A DNA stretch of 64,000 nucleotides from Paracoccus lichenicola (GCF_009708075.1 NZ_WMBT01000008.1:1-64000), one strand, 5' to 3'; positions 53,943 through 63,640 are shown, counted from the first letter of the stretch. Notes: generated by a model not told the origin, from the sequence alone. Numbers and translations are program-made.

Positions 53943-54450
53943 ATGAAGACCGCATCCATGGGCTTGGCCTCTTGGCTCCTTTGCAACACGATCGTTCATG
54001 CGGGCAGTCTCGAGCGGAGCAACCGGTTCCTCGGTCCTTTGTTCGAGCCGGCAATCATCTCGAACTGAGATATGGCCATGTCTCGCCCCGCATCACGGGA
54101 AGAGACCTGCCTCTTGGCCCCTCCCCGGCGGTGAGCGCACGGGCGATGTTGCGTCTTCCTACGACAACTTCGGCTTCGCCTGTAAGCACCAGTTCAATGA
54201 TCTCTGGTCGGCCGCCATCATCGTGGACCAGCCCTTCGGGACCGATATCCATTATCCGGCAGCGGCGGATGGACGCGTGATCTTGGGCAGCGCGTCGTTC
54301 GGTCCCGTCAGCAGACACCGTGCCGATGTGGACAGGGATACCGCCTACGGCCGGCCGCCGGGGTGTCGTGGGAACGACCCGAGATTGCCGCTCCTTTTGC
54401 GTCAGTTCGCCGCCTATGGCCTATGTGGGCGGTGGTCGGCAAATCGGTAG
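53943..54450 (+). pseudogene. Decayed FadL-type outer-membrane transporter gene
   Basis: Three consecutive frames give one FadL/OMPP1/TodX protein: MKTASMGLASWLLCNTIVHA (signal) and SLERSNRFLGPLFEP, then GNHLELRYGHVSPRITGRD, then GDVASSYDNFGFACKHQFND and IIVDQPFGTDIHYP. The order and motifs match the N-terminal third of the family, which carries hydrophobic compounds over the outer membrane. Two frameshifts and loss of the rest make it nonfunctional. Confidence 0.85.
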
Positions 54451-54514
54451 GGTTGGCGGTATCTTGCGGGCGTGTCATGGTTGCCCACGCGCATCTCCAG
54501 GGCGAACGGAACTG

Positions 54515-55264
54515 ATGAATCATCCCAAAAAAACAACCGGCCGTATCATCCCGCTATGGGAACGGATCGCCGAGGAATTACGCACCCGTATTGCCGACGG
54601 GTCGCTTCCCGTAGACAGCTATCTGCCGAACGAGATCGACCTTGCAGGACAGTATGGCGTCAGCCGGAATACCATCCGCGCAAGCCTCCGGCAGCTTGCC
54701 GATCAGGGGTTGATCACCCGCATCCGCAAGAAAGGATCCCGAGTGGTCAAGAAGGAGGAAATTCCTGTCGTGCGGACCACGGTCAACCCGTTCATCGCGC
54801 TGCGCGAGATTCACGCGAAGTCCCGGCTCAGGATAGATTCCTTTGAGCCTTTTGCCGGGATCACTGGACTTTGCCGGGATTACACGCCCTTTGGCCGCGA
54901 CTCGTCCGACTGGCTCAGGCTTTCCTGCTATCGCATTCTGGACAAGACGCAGGAACCCTGGAACCCGATCACGCTCTATTTCCCGCGTGAGCTCGAAGAG
55001 GCCGCGCGCCGGATGGGCAAGACCAAGGCGTCGGCCATTGACACCATCGGCGACCTGGGCTTGGGCCGGGCGATGTCGGCGCGGACCTTTGCGCAGCCGG
55101 TTCTGATGCCGGACGACTGCGCCGACTACCTGAAAATCCCCCGCAAGATGCTCGCCACCCAGATCACGACGCTGTATTTCAACGCCGACGATCATTTCTT
55201 TCACCTCAGCGTCAGCCTGAATCCGGTGGACAGGTTCCAGATCGAATTGACTTTTCAGCCCTGA
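54515..55264 (+). CDS. GntR-family regulator with UTRA domain
   Basis: A 249-residue HutC-subfamily regulator: winged helix at residues 12-78 (PLWERIAEELRTRIADGSLP; GVSRNTIRASLRQLADQGLI) and a UTRA ligand domain to the end. Start ATG 54515 begins the family N-terminus; upstream in-frame codons run into the FadL remnant. It lies next to, and convergent with, the Liv importer operon and is the likely regulator of that operon. Confidence 0.88.
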   Translation: MNHPKKTTGRIIPLWERIAEELRTRIADGSLPVDSYLPNEIDLAGQYGVSRNTIRASLRQLADQGLITRIRKKGSRVVKKEEIPVVRTTVNPFIALREIHAKSRLRIDSFEPFAGITGLCRDYTPFGRDSSDWLRLSCYRILDKTQEPWNPITLYFPRELEEAARRMGKTKASAIDTIGDLGLGRAMSARTFAQPVLMPDDCADYLKIPRKMLATQITTLYFNADDHFFHLSVSLNPVDRFQIELTFQP

Positions 55265-55267
55265 CCG

Positions 55268-56257
55268 TCAGCGCCCTTCGTGGCGGGCGAGAAAGCCGAT
55301 GATCTCGCCTACGATGCCCTTGCGGAAAGCGATGACCACCACCACAAAGATCACCCCGTTGATGACCAGGATCCAGTCCTCGATCCCTGACAGGAATTCC
55401 TGAATCCCGATGATCATCGCCGCGCCCGCGATCGGCCCCAGCATCGTGCCGATGCCGCCGACGAGGTTCATCAGCACCACCTCGCCCGAGGTGTGCCAGG
55501 ACACGTCCGTGAGCGAGGCCAGTTCGAACACTGCCGCCTTCATCGCTCCGGCCGCGCCGGACAGGGCGGCGGAAAGGACGAAGGCCGCAAGCTTGTAGCG
55601 GTTGGTGCGGTAGCCAAGCGAGATCGCCCGCGTTTCGTTTTCCCGGATTGCCTTCAGCGTCTGGCCAAAGGGCGAATGCACGGTGCGGAAGACGATCAGG
55701 AACACTACCACGAACAGGATCAGCGTCGCCAGGAAAAGCTGGAACTCGTTCCGCGTGTCCAGCAGTCCCAGGAAATACCCGCGGGGGATCGACTGCAGCC
55801 CGTCCTCGCCCCCGGTGAAGGGCGCCTGAATGGCCAGGAACAGCAGCATCTGCGCAAAGGCGAGCGTGACCATCGCGGTGTAGATCCCATGACGGCGGAC
55901 CGCCAGCACCCCGGTGCCAAGCCCCAGCAGGGCCGCGGAGGCGGCGGCCAGCAGAATTCCCGCCTCCAGCGGCCAGCCCAGGGCCTTGATCGCATAGCCG
56001 CCCGCATAGGCCCCGCTGCCGAAGAACATCGCATGGCCGAAGGAGACGATGCCGGTGAACCCCATGAGCAGGTTCAGCGCCAGCGCAAACATGGCAAAGC
56101 ACATGATTTTCATCACCACGAAGGGGTTCATGACCAAGGGCGCAAGCAGCAGCATCAGGACGATGGCGGCAAAGAGCCCGAGTTCCGCCATCCGGCGGCG
56201 TTGGGTCATCCGACGTTCGCTCTGGGGGGCGGCAAGGGTGGTCGTGCTGCTGGTCAT
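55268..56257 (-). CDS. livM: Branched-chain amino acid-type ABC permease LivM
   Basis: A 329-residue permease with about nine hydrophobic segments, GFTGIVSFGHAMFFGSGAYA and the ALKAIRENETRAISLGY loop that identify LivM. It overlaps livH by 4 bases. The substrate need not be leucine: the cluster carries unrelated enzymes. Confidence 0.92.
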   Translation of the reverse strand: MTSSTTTLAAPQSERRMTQRRRMAELGLFAAIVLMLLLAPLVMNPFVVMKIMCFAMFALALNLLMGFTGIVSFGHAMFFGSGAYAGGYAIKALGWPLEAGILLAAASAALLGLGTGVLAVRRHGIYTAMVTLAFAQMLLFLAIQAPFTGGEDGLQSIPRGYFLGLLDTRNEFQLFLATLILFVVVFLIVFRTVHSPFGQTLKAIRENETRAISLGYRTNRYKLAAFVLSAALSGAAGAMKAAVFELASLTDVSWHTSGEVVLMNLVGGIGTMLGPIAGAAMIIGIQEFLSGIEDWILVINGVIFVVVVIAFRKGIVGEIIGFLARHEGR

Positions 56258-57132
56258 CGGGTGCTCCCGAACAGGCCCGAGGGCCGGAAGATGAGAATCA
56301 GGATCATGATGAAGAAGATCACTGTGGTCGAGGCGGCCGGATAGAAGACCTTCGTCAACCCCTCGATCAGGCCCAGCCCGAAGCCGGCGATCACCGAACC
56401 CGCGATGGATCCCATGCCGCCGATCACCACCACGGCGAAGACGACGATGATGAGGTTCGACCCCATCGCCGGGCTGACCTGATAGACCGGGGCGGCGACG
56501 ACACCCGCCAGCCCGGCCAGCCCGACCCCAAAGCCATAAGTCAGCATGATCAGCCGGGGGATGTTGACGCCGAAGGCCTGCACCATATCGGCATCCTCAG
56601 ACGCGGCGCGCAGATAGGCGCCAAGCTTGGTCCGCTCGATGGCAATCCAGACCGCAAGGCAGACGACCAGCGAGATGGCGATTGCCGCCAGCCGATACAT
56701 CGGCATGCGCATGAACCCCAGATCGACCGAGCCCGGTAGCGGGTTAGGATAGGGCATCCCCGACCAGCCATAGGTCTGCGCCACTAGCCCTTCGAGGATC
56801 AGGGCGACGCCGAAGGTCAGGAGCAGCCCGTATATCTGGTCCACGTCGCGGAGGTGCCGCAGCAGCCCCCGTTCCAGCGCCATGCCCAGCATCGCCACCA
56901 CCAGAGGGGCGAGGATCAGCGCCCCCCAGAACCCGATCCCCAGATAGCTGAGCAGCATCCAGGCGACATAGGCGCCCAGCATGTATTGCGCCCCATGCGC
57001 GAAGTTGATCAGGTTGAGAAGCCCGAAGATGATGGCGAGCCCAAGGCTCAGCAACGCATAGAACGCTCCATTGACCAGCCCAAGCGCGAGCTGGCCGTAA
57101 AGCGCCTGAGCGGGAATTCCGAAAATTTCCAT
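56254..57132 (-). CDS. livH: Branched-chain amino acid-type ABC permease LivH
   Basis: A 292-residue permease with LVNGAFYALLSLGLAIIFGL and NFAHGAQYMLGAY near the N-terminus and the conserved AASEDADMVQAFGVNIPR loop. It precedes livM in the minus-strand operon. Confidence 0.93.
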   Translation of the reverse strand: MEIFGIPAQALYGQLALGLVNGAFYALLSLGLAIIFGLLNLINFAHGAQYMLGAYVAWMLLSYLGIGFWGALILAPLVVAMLGMALERGLLRHLRDVDQIYGLLLTFGVALILEGLVAQTYGWSGMPYPNPLPGSVDLGFMRMPMYRLAAIAISLVVCLAVWIAIERTKLGAYLRAASEDADMVQAFGVNIPRLIMLTYGFGVGLAGLAGVVAAPVYQVSPAMGSNLIIVVFAVVVIGGMGSIAGSVIAGFGLGLIEGLTKVFYPAASTTVIFFIMILILIFRPSGLFGSTR

Positions 57133-57144
57133 GTCGTTTCCCTT

Positions 57145-57855
57145 TCAGACGCCCAGATAGACCCGCATCCGCGCCGATCCGGCGGCCAGTTCGCCCGAGG
57201 CGATTTCATCGACCACCCGCCCGTGTTCGACCACGTAGTGCCGGTCTGCCAGAGCGGAAGCAAAGCGGAAGTTCTGCTCGACCAGCAGGATGGTGAAGCC
57301 CATGGACTGTAGCGATCCGATGATCTCTCCCAGGTGCTTGACGATGATCGGGGCCAGACCTTCGGTCGGTTCGTCCAGCAGCAGGAATCTGGCTCCGGTC
57401 CGCAGGATCCGCGCGATGGCCAGCATCTGCTGTTCTCCCCCCGACAGTTTCGTCCCCGGGCTGTGGCGGCGTTCCAGAAGCCGCGGGAACATCGCCTGCA
57501 CCCGGTCAAGCGTCAGGGGATAGGCGCCGATCACCGGTGGGAGTTCCAGGTTTTCCTGGACATCCAGCCGTGAAAAGATGCCGCGGTGTTCCGGGCAATA
57601 GGCGATTCCCATCCGCGCGATCTGATGCGACGGCAGCGTGATCGCCTCGCGCCCCTCATAGGTGATGCTGCCGCTGCGTTTCTTCATCAGCCCCATGATG
57701 GCACGCATGGTGGTGGACTTGCCCGCGCCGTTCCGGCCCAAGAGCGTGACCACCTCGCCCCGGTTGACATGCAATGTCACGCCGTGGAGCACATGACTCT
57801 CGCCATACCAGGCGTGGAGGTTGCGGACCGAAAGCATGGCCGTGTCTGCGGTCAT
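57145..57855 (-). CDS. livF: ABC transporter ATP-binding protein LivF
   Basis: A 236-residue ATPase with Walker A GRNGAGKST, signature LSGGEQQMLAIARIL, Walker B FLLLDEPTEGLAP and switch region VEQNFRFA. ATG 57855 was chosen as the standard LivF start; the frame extends upstream into livG. Confidence 0.93.
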   Translation of the reverse strand: MTADTAMLSVRNLHAWYGESHVLHGVTLHVNRGEVVTLLGRNGAGKSTTMRAIMGLMKKRSGSITYEGREAITLPSHQIARMGIAYCPEHRGIFSRLDVQENLELPPVIGAYPLTLDRVQAMFPRLLERRHSPGTKLSGGEQQMLAIARILRTGARFLLLDEPTEGLAPIIVKHLGEIIGSLQSMGFTILLVEQNFRFASALADRHYVVEHGRVVDEIASGELAAGSARMRVYLGV

Positions 57856-57856
57856 C

Positions 57857-58600
57857 CTACTCTCCCATATAGGCGCGGGTGACGTCGGGGTTGGTCGAAA
57901 CCTCGGCATAGGTTCCCTCGGCCAGCACCTCGCCCCGTGCCAGGACGGTAATGCGGTCGGAAAGCTCGGCCACTACGGACAGGTTATGTTCCACCATCAG
58001 CACCGTCATCGATCCGCGCAGGCGGTTTATCAGCGCGGTGATCGGCGCGATATCCTCGATCCCCATGCCCGAGGTCGGTTCGTCCAGCAGCAGCAGTTTC
58101 GGCCGCAGCGCCAGCGTCGTCGCGATCTCCAGCGCCCGCTTGCGACCATAGGACAGGCTGGAGGCAAGCCGGCCGCCGCGATCGGCCAGGCCCACGTCGG
58201 CCAAAAGCTTCTCTGCCTTGTCGTTCAGTGTCTCGGACCGGGTGATCGGCCGCCAGAACCGGAATGTGCCCCCTTCCCGGCGCTGGAGCGCAATGCGCAC
58301 GTTCTCGATCAGGGTCAGATGCGGGAACGTGGCCGAGATCTGGAACGACCGCACCATGCCGTCCATCGCCACGTCGGCCGGATGCCGCCGGGTGATATCC
58401 TTGCCGTCAAAGCGGATCGTGCCCGAGGTCGCGTCCAGAAACCGGGTCAGCAGGTTGAAGGTCGTGGTCTTGCCCGCCCCGTTCGGCCCGATCAATGCCT
58501 GCACCGTGCCGCGCGCCACGTCGAGGGACACGCCATTCACGGCCTTGAACCCGCCGAACTGCTTAGAAAGGTTGCGTGCTTGAAGAATTGTCTCAGTCAT
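57857..58600 (-). CDS. livG: ABC transporter ATP-binding protein LivG
   Basis: A 247-residue ATPase with Walker A GPNGAGKTT, the LivG-type signature LSYGRKRALEIA and Walker B LLLLDEPTSGMG. The EHNLSVV switch is present. It lies 1 base before livF. Confidence 0.93.
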   Translation of the reverse strand: MTETILQARNLSKQFGGFKAVNGVSLDVARGTVQALIGPNGAGKTTTFNLLTRFLDATSGTIRFDGKDITRRHPADVAMDGMVRSFQISATFPHLTLIENVRIALQRREGGTFRFWRPITRSETLNDKAEKLLADVGLADRGGRLASSLSYGRKRALEIATTLALRPKLLLLDEPTSGMGIEDIAPITALINRLRGSMTVLMVEHNLSVVAELSDRITVLARGEVLAEGTYAEVSTNPDVTRAYMGE

Positions 58601-58634
58601 GGCGATCCGTTCCAGCTTTACCGCGTGGGGACTG

Positions 58635-59189
58635 TCACTCGGCAGTCGCACTGTTTTCATGGTCGCCCGCATGACGGCGGAGCAAGGTTTCAAGCGGCAG
58701 AATCTCGGCCGGGGAGGGATCGAGACCCATGGGAAGATACCAGGCCCGTTCCATGGCGATGCGGTCCCCGCTCCCGTCGATCACGGCCAGAGAGAGGCGG
58801 CGCGAAACCTCGGCAGGCAGACCGGGAGCGGCTTGCACGATCTCGGAAACCGCATGATTCGCGCGGGCAGTCGCTTCGCGCAGGTCGCCGGTTGCTGCCC
58901 AGGGGTCGGCCAGCAGATCGTCGGCGGCGGCAATCGTGCTTTCCAGCGTGGCTGTGCCCGATGCGCCTTGCACCGCGTTGCGGACTCGCGCGGCAAGGGC
59001 CCGCGCATCGGCCAACTGGAACCGCTCCCGCGCATGCAGATGGTCCAGCCGCGACCGCAGGAATTCCAGGTAATGCACGATCAGCCCCAGCTGTTCGCGG
59101 GCCAGCGGGTCGTCGGGTTGCAGCGACGGGGCGATAACGTCGGTCAGCGATTTGCAGATGGCGCGCAGGCCGGTGTCGGAGTGATCCAT
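58635..59189 (-). CDS. Unknown protein in the Liv/phosphotransferase cluster
   Basis: A 184-residue, mostly helical protein without membrane segments or known motifs. Its ATG overlaps the phosphotransferase stop by 1 base, indicating translational coupling and a shared role. The phosphotransferase and this protein are probably partners, but I do not recognise the family. Confidence 0.75.
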   Translation of the reverse strand: MDHSDTGLRAICKSLTDVIAPSLQPDDPLAREQLGLIVHYLEFLRSRLDHLHARERFQLADARALAARVRNAVQGASGTATLESTIAAADDLLADPWAATGDLREATARANHAVSEIVQAAPGLPAEVSRRLSLAVIDGSGDRIAMERAWYLPMGLDPSPAEILPLETLLRRHAGDHENSATAE

Positions 59190-60418
59190 CACAAACGCTC
59201 CTTGAGGCAAAGAGACAATTCGAGTTCGACGGTCGGCGCCATGCCCTTGACCCGGGTCAGCAGCGGATCCTGATGCGACTTCCCAAGCCGCGCGACACGA
59301 TTGGCCGTTGCCACGGTCGAGGCGATGATCTGGTAGCAGTTCAGGATGCGATACCAAGCCAGCCGGTCGGGATCGACCGAGAGGCCGGAGGTCCGGGTAT
59401 ACCGGTCGAAGAATTCATCCAGCGGGATCAGCCCGCAGACGAAATAGGTTTTCCCGTCCTCGGAATAATGGCCCATGGTCGATTGCGTCATCCAGGCCAG
59501 ATCGCGGTGGCGGTCGCCGATATGCGCCCGTTCCCAGTCGAGCCATGCGCCGATCTGGCCGGTTTCCTCGTCGAACAGAAAGTTGCCGCTGCGGAAATCG
59601 CCATGCACGATGCTGGCGTGGTCGAGCAGGGGCACATTCGCCTCCAGCCAGTTCGCGGCCACGTCCATCAGCGGGAAGTCCTCGCCCCTGTCCTCTTCCC
59701 AGATGCGGCGGGCGCGATTCAGCTGCCAGAGTGCCGCCTGCGTGGTTCCGGCCTCGGGCATGTCCATGGTCGAGAAGGACCGGGACGAAAAGTCGAAGTC
59801 GTGGACCGCCGCCAGATGGGCCATGAATTGCGGCGCCAGTTTGGCCCGCAGCTCGGGCCCGAAATTGGTCCCAAGCCCGCTGACTTGACCCGTTTGCGTG
59901 GCCCGGCTTTTGGTGACGCCCGGCGCAAAAGCATAGATCAGCGCCGGTTGGGTAAACCAGCGCCCGTCTGGGTCCAGCCAATATACCGCGGGCACGGGAA
60001 TGATGCCCCGGAACGCCTCGAGCAGCTCGTATTCCCTTGAGCGGGATGTGGTGTTGGACCCCTCGGACGGGTCCATCCGCAGCACCAGCCGTTCCTTCCT
60101 GCGGCCCTTTGCCGGGTCGTCCCATTCCAGGGTGAAGCCCATCTGGATCTTGGACACGCCCCCAGTGAACCAGCCCGGTTTCGTTATGACGAAGTTGGCG
60201 ACCCCAAGGTCGGTCAGCATCCGGGACAGGTTTGCCTCCAGTTCGTCCAGCGTGATGCGGCGATAGGGCGGGCCAGAGCGGTTCTGCATCTTGCGCGTCA
60301 GAAGCTCATCGACCTCGCGCTCCACAGGAAATCGGTCGCGGATTGCGCGGATGAATTCCGGCGTGGGATTGTCGCGGATATTGAAACTGTCGTGAAGCGA
60401 TGCGGGTGCGGCGGTCAT
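59189..60418 (-). CDS. Aminoglycoside phosphotransferase-fold kinase
   Basis: A 409-residue kinase-like protein. The catalytic loop is IVHGDFRSGNFLF (His-Gly-Asp...Asn) and the metal aspartate is in GAWLDWERAHIGD. The N-terminal lobe is about 100 residues longer than simple APH proteins. Similar proteins phosphorylate small hydroxylated substrates or hydroxyacyl compounds (ACAD10-type). The cluster suggests the imported compound is phosphorylated. ATG 60418 overlaps the upstream gene stop. Confidence 0.85.
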   Translation of the reverse strand: MTAAPASLHDSFNIRDNPTPEFIRAIRDRFPVEREVDELLTRKMQNRSGPPYRRITLDELEANLSRMLTDLGVANFVITKPGWFTGGVSKIQMGFTLEWDDPAKGRRKERLVLRMDPSEGSNTTSRSREYELLEAFRGIIPVPAVYWLDPDGRWFTQPALIYAFAPGVTKSRATQTGQVSGLGTNFGPELRAKLAPQFMAHLAAVHDFDFSSRSFSTMDMPEAGTTQAALWQLNRARRIWEEDRGEDFPLMDVAANWLEANVPLLDHASIVHGDFRSGNFLFDEETGQIGAWLDWERAHIGDRHRDLAWMTQSTMGHYSEDGKTYFVCGLIPLDEFFDRYTRTSGLSVDPDRLAWYRILNCYQIIASTVATANRVARLGKSHQDPLLTRVKGMAPTVELELSLCLKERL

Positions 60419-61431
60419 ACGATGCCCCCCGTCTGGACGCGGCGCCACGGGGCGGAACGCGACATGTGGCGGGCAAGGTAGTCCAGCCCGAAGATATCCC
60501 CGAATTCGCCGAAGCCGATGCAGCCGTTCCAGGTGTAGCGCATCGTGGTCTGATAGCAGACATGGCAGGGATTGAACGAATGCCACGGGTGCCCGCCAAC
60601 CGCAGTGCCCAGGAACTCGAAGCTCTTGCCGCGGATGTCGGTGACGGTGATGCGGTTGCCCACCGGCTGAAGGTGGACCCGGTTGGCCTGCACCTCGGCG
60701 CTGACCACGCCATGGACCTCGCCATTCTCGCAGACGAAACCGAACTGGACCGGATCATACAGGACCGTGCCCTTTTCGATCCGCATCGGCACGGCCAGAT
60801 GGATGGCCAGCTCCTCGCCGAAGTTGATGGAAATCCAGGTCACGGCGCGGGTGCCCAGTTCCTTTCGGGGACCCCAGGAATGGTCCATGCCCTCGTAGCA
60901 GTCGACCTGGTAGGTTTCGCCGTAAAGCGTCAGCGAACCGGTGATGTGGCCCTTGCATTCGAAATGGCCATTCGCCCATTCCCTGCCAATGCGGGCATCC
61001 TCGGCGCCCGTCGCCCGTTCGAAGACCATCGGGTTTTCCGCGGGATCGTGCGGGTCGAAGGGGCGGTGGAGACCGCGGAACTTCAGGTCGAAGCTGCAGG
61101 CGCCAAGCTGGTTCTCATAGCGGAGGTCGTAGTTCTGCGGACCGCCAAGCGCCTTGACGGATAAGCCGTTCTCAAGCGTGAAGTCGGAAAATTTCTCGGG
61201 ACATTTCAAATGCATCTGCGGATCGGTGAAGTCGATCTCGTAAGTGTGCAGGCAGATGCCACGGCTGACGATCACCGAGGACAGGCATACTCCCAGATTT
61301 GGCCGGGCCAGCACATAGCAATTGCCGAAGATGCCTTCTTCAGGGACGGCAAACGGCAGGAAGGTGGTCTCGGTCCAGCTCATGTCAGAGGGGTCGCGCG
61401 GATGAAAATCCGCATCGTCTAGGGTAATCAT
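60415..61431 (-). CDS. Unknown protein, possible lipocalin-like (AttH/DUF7064-type) fold
   Basis: A 338-residue protein that begins MITLDDADFHPRDPSDMSWT. It is rich in beta-strand patterns and contains YEGMDHSWGPRKELG, a D-H-x-W-G-P segment seen in lipocalin-like hydratase/AttH and DUF7064/7065 proteins. No signal peptide is seen, so it is cytoplasmic. Its function is unknown; substrate binding or hydration of the imported compound is a guess. Confidence 0.7.
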   Translation of the reverse strand: MITLDDADFHPRDPSDMSWTETTFLPFAVPEEGIFGNCYVLARPNLGVCLSSVIVSRGICLHTYEIDFTDPQMHLKCPEKFSDFTLENGLSVKALGGPQNYDLRYENQLGACSFDLKFRGLHRPFDPHDPAENPMVFERATGAEDARIGREWANGHFECKGHITGSLTLYGETYQVDCYEGMDHSWGPRKELGTRAVTWISINFGEELAIHLAVPMRIEKGTVLYDPVQFGFVCENGEVHGVVSAEVQANRVHLQPVGNRITVTDIRGKSFEFLGTAVGGHPWHSFNPCHVCYQTTMRYTWNGCIGFGEFGDIFGLDYLARHMSRSAPWRRVQTGGIV

Positions 61432-61503
61432 TGTCTCTGCTCCTGGAGGGAGGGCGGATCGGCACGGAGCCGTGCGCGATCCGGCGGGTTGCATGCGCGC
61501 GCC

Positions 61504-62721
61504 TTACTGTGCCAACGGGCATTTATTTGGTTCGGCCGGGCCGAAGGCCTGATCGCCGGGGATGATCTTCAGCGCCTTGACGTAATCCCAGGGCTTCTTG
61601 CTTTCCTCGGGGGCCTTGACCTGCATTACATACATGTCGTGGATGGCGCGGCCATCGGGGCGGATCGTGACCTGGCCGAACAGCGGGTCGTCGATCGGCT
61701 GGGCCTTCATGTTCGCGACGATGGTGCCGGCCTTGGGCGATCCGGTCGCAAGGGCGGATTCGAGATAGTGGTAGGTCACGGAATAGACGCCCGCCTGTCC
61801 TTCGGACGGCATCGCGCCATCATGGGCGGGGGCGAAACGTTCGGAAAACGCGCGGGTCTGGTCGTTCGTGTCCCAGTAGAAGGCCGTCGTATAGATCAGC
61901 CCTTGGGCCACCTCGAGTCCCAGACCGTGTACATCGTTGATGAAAATGGCAAGCGTCGCGAGCCGTTGGCCGCCTTCCACCAAGCCGAACTCGTTGGACT
62001 GCTTGATCATGTTCATCAGGTCCGTGCCTGCGGTGCCAAAAGCCACCACGTCGGAACCGGAGGACTGCGCCTGAAGCAGGAACGACGAATAATCGACCAG
62101 CCCCAGCGGCGGTAGCGCATGACCCTTGACCTCGCCCCCGGCCTCAAGCACGAACTTGGTGGCAACTGCCTCCAGCCCCTTGCCCCCAGCATAGTCGGAG
62201 GTGACGAAGAACCAGCTTTTCCCGCCGGTCTCCACCGTCGCCTGCGCGGTGTTGCGTGCCAGCGAATACAGGTCAAAGGTCCAGTGCACCGTGTTCGGCG
62301 TGCACGCATCGCGGGTCAGCGCGTCATGTCCGCCGCCCGAGACGAGCAAGGCGGTGTCGCTGTCCTTGACCAGCGCCGCAACCGCCAGCGCGGCGGCGGA
62401 ATTTGGCACGTCGATGATGGCGTTAACGCCGTCCCTGATCCAGTCCCGCGCAATGGTCGAGGCGACATCGGCCTTGTTCTGGTGATCGGCCGAAAGCACT
62501 TCGATGTCGAATTTTGCTTCGGGATGGGCCTTGCGGAAATCCTCGACGGCGAGTTTCGCGGCAACGACTGACCCTGGCCCGCTCCAGGCGGAAAAGCCGC
62601 TGGCCATGTCGTTCAGGACGCCCAGCCTGAGCTTGGTGATTTCGGCGAAAGCCGTGCCTGAGGCCAGGGTGAGTGCCAGTGCCGAGACAGCCAAAAGCCG
62701 TCCACGAGTGATAGGTGCCAT
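61504..62721 (-). CDS. Periplasmic substrate-binding protein, LivK type
   Basis: A 405-residue secreted protein with signal peptide MAPITRGRLLAVSALALTLA... ending SGTAFA. It belongs to the type I periplasmic fold (LGVLNDMASGFSAWSGPG; FFVTSDYAGGKGLEAVA). Such Liv-type proteins often bind aromatic or short-chain acids rather than leucine. It heads the operon under the promoter at 62882-62910. Confidence 0.9.
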   Translation of the reverse strand: MAPITRGRLLAVSALALTLASGTAFAEITKLRLGVLNDMASGFSAWSGPGSVVAAKLAVEDFRKAHPEAKFDIEVLSADHQNKADVASTIARDWIRDGVNAIIDVPNSAAALAVAALVKDSDTALLVSGGGHDALTRDACTPNTVHWTFDLYSLARNTAQATVETGGKSWFFVTSDYAGGKGLEAVATKFVLEAGGEVKGHALPPLGLVDYSSFLLQAQSSGSDVVAFGTAGTDLMNMIKQSNEFGLVEGGQRLATLAIFINDVHGLGLEVAQGLIYTTAFYWDTNDQTRAFSERFAPAHDGAMPSEGQAGVYSVTYHYLESALATGSPKAGTIVANMKAQPIDDPLFGQVTIRPDGRAIHDMYVMQVKAPEESKKPWDYVKALKIIPGDQAFGPAEPNKCPLAQ

Positions 62722-62881
62722 TATCGCATATCCTCCCCGATATGTATGGCGTTGGGACGATGCATCGGTTGGCGCAGAGGCCATTTTTGGCCTCCGGCAT
62801 GTGCCGAAACCTTCCTGTTCACTGTAGTTTTTCGCCCCCGGGGCTGCCTCCTCCGGCAGTCGGATGGCGGGCAATATTGGT

Positions 62882-62910
62882 ACGCTAGGATAAGATAACT
62901 CCGCTGTCAA
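62882..62910 (-). promoter_or_regulatory. Promoter of the Liv/phosphotransferase operon
   Basis: On the minus strand TTGACA (62905-62910) and TAGCGT (62882-62887) are separated by exactly 17 bases. It lies 161 bases upstream of the binding-protein start in a 313-base gene-free stretch. This stretch shows no other recognisable element; the GntR regulator may bind in it. Confidence 0.7.
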
Positions 62911-63034
62911 AAGATTTGTTGGAACATAATAAGGGGCAGGACAGCGGGGAACCTAAACCTGGCAGGCGGTTGGTGATCGATTAATAGCTTGAAATTATGA
63001 TAAAACCCAGGAAGCGGCGGACCCGTGGCCCGGC

Positions 63035-63640
63035 GTGTCCGGCTTGACGCTGGCCACGCCTGGGCGCGATCGCCTTAGCACCACTTGCGTTTTTTTCTGC
63101 CCCGTGCCTGGCCTGGCCGCCGAGACTGCCAAGAGCAAGACGATCATGATCGATGCGACCTACCTCAAAGCGGATCGCACCGCTTCCAGCCTGCGTGCGA
63201 AAAAGGGAACGCGGGCGGCAGATCGGGCGCACCCAGGGTGGCATGAACACCAAATTTCACGCCGTCACCGATGCAAAGGGCCGGCCGATCCGGTTCTTCA
63301 TGTCGGCCGGACAGGTCAGCGACTACACCGGTGCGGCAGCACTGCTGAGCAGCCTGCCCAAGGCCGATTGGCTGGTTGTGGATCGGGCCATAATGCAGAT
63401 TGGCTGCGAGAGGCCATTGAGGACAAAGGAATAAAGGTCTGTATCCCTGGCAGGTCGTCCCGCAAGAAGACTGCGAAATATGACAAGCGGCGTTGCAAGC
63501 GACGCAACCGCATCGAGATCATGTTCGGTCGGTTGAAGGATGGGAGACGCGTCGCCACTCGATGCGACCGATGCCCAGAGACTCACTTCTGCGCAATCGC
63601 CCTCGCAGCCACCATCCTGTTCTGGCTCTGAAGATCAATA
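63035..63640 (+). mobile_element. Broken IS5-family transposase
   Basis: Fragments of the IS5/IS427-type transposase are spread over two frames: MIDATYLKADRTASSLR (first Asp), then GGMNTKFHAVTDAKGRP and FFMSAGQVSDYTGAAALL, then CIPGRSSRKKTAKYDKRRCKR and RIEIMFGRLKD (Glu of DDE). The middle GDRGYDADW motif has been lost to frameshifts (VVDRAIMQIG and later NADWLREA). No clear terminal inverted repeats were found, so the copy is inactive. Confidence 0.85.

Noticed and set aside
61504-62721. Leucine-specific binding protein
   Set aside because: The operon carries no branched-chain amino acid enzymes, so the ligand should not be assumed from the Liv family name.
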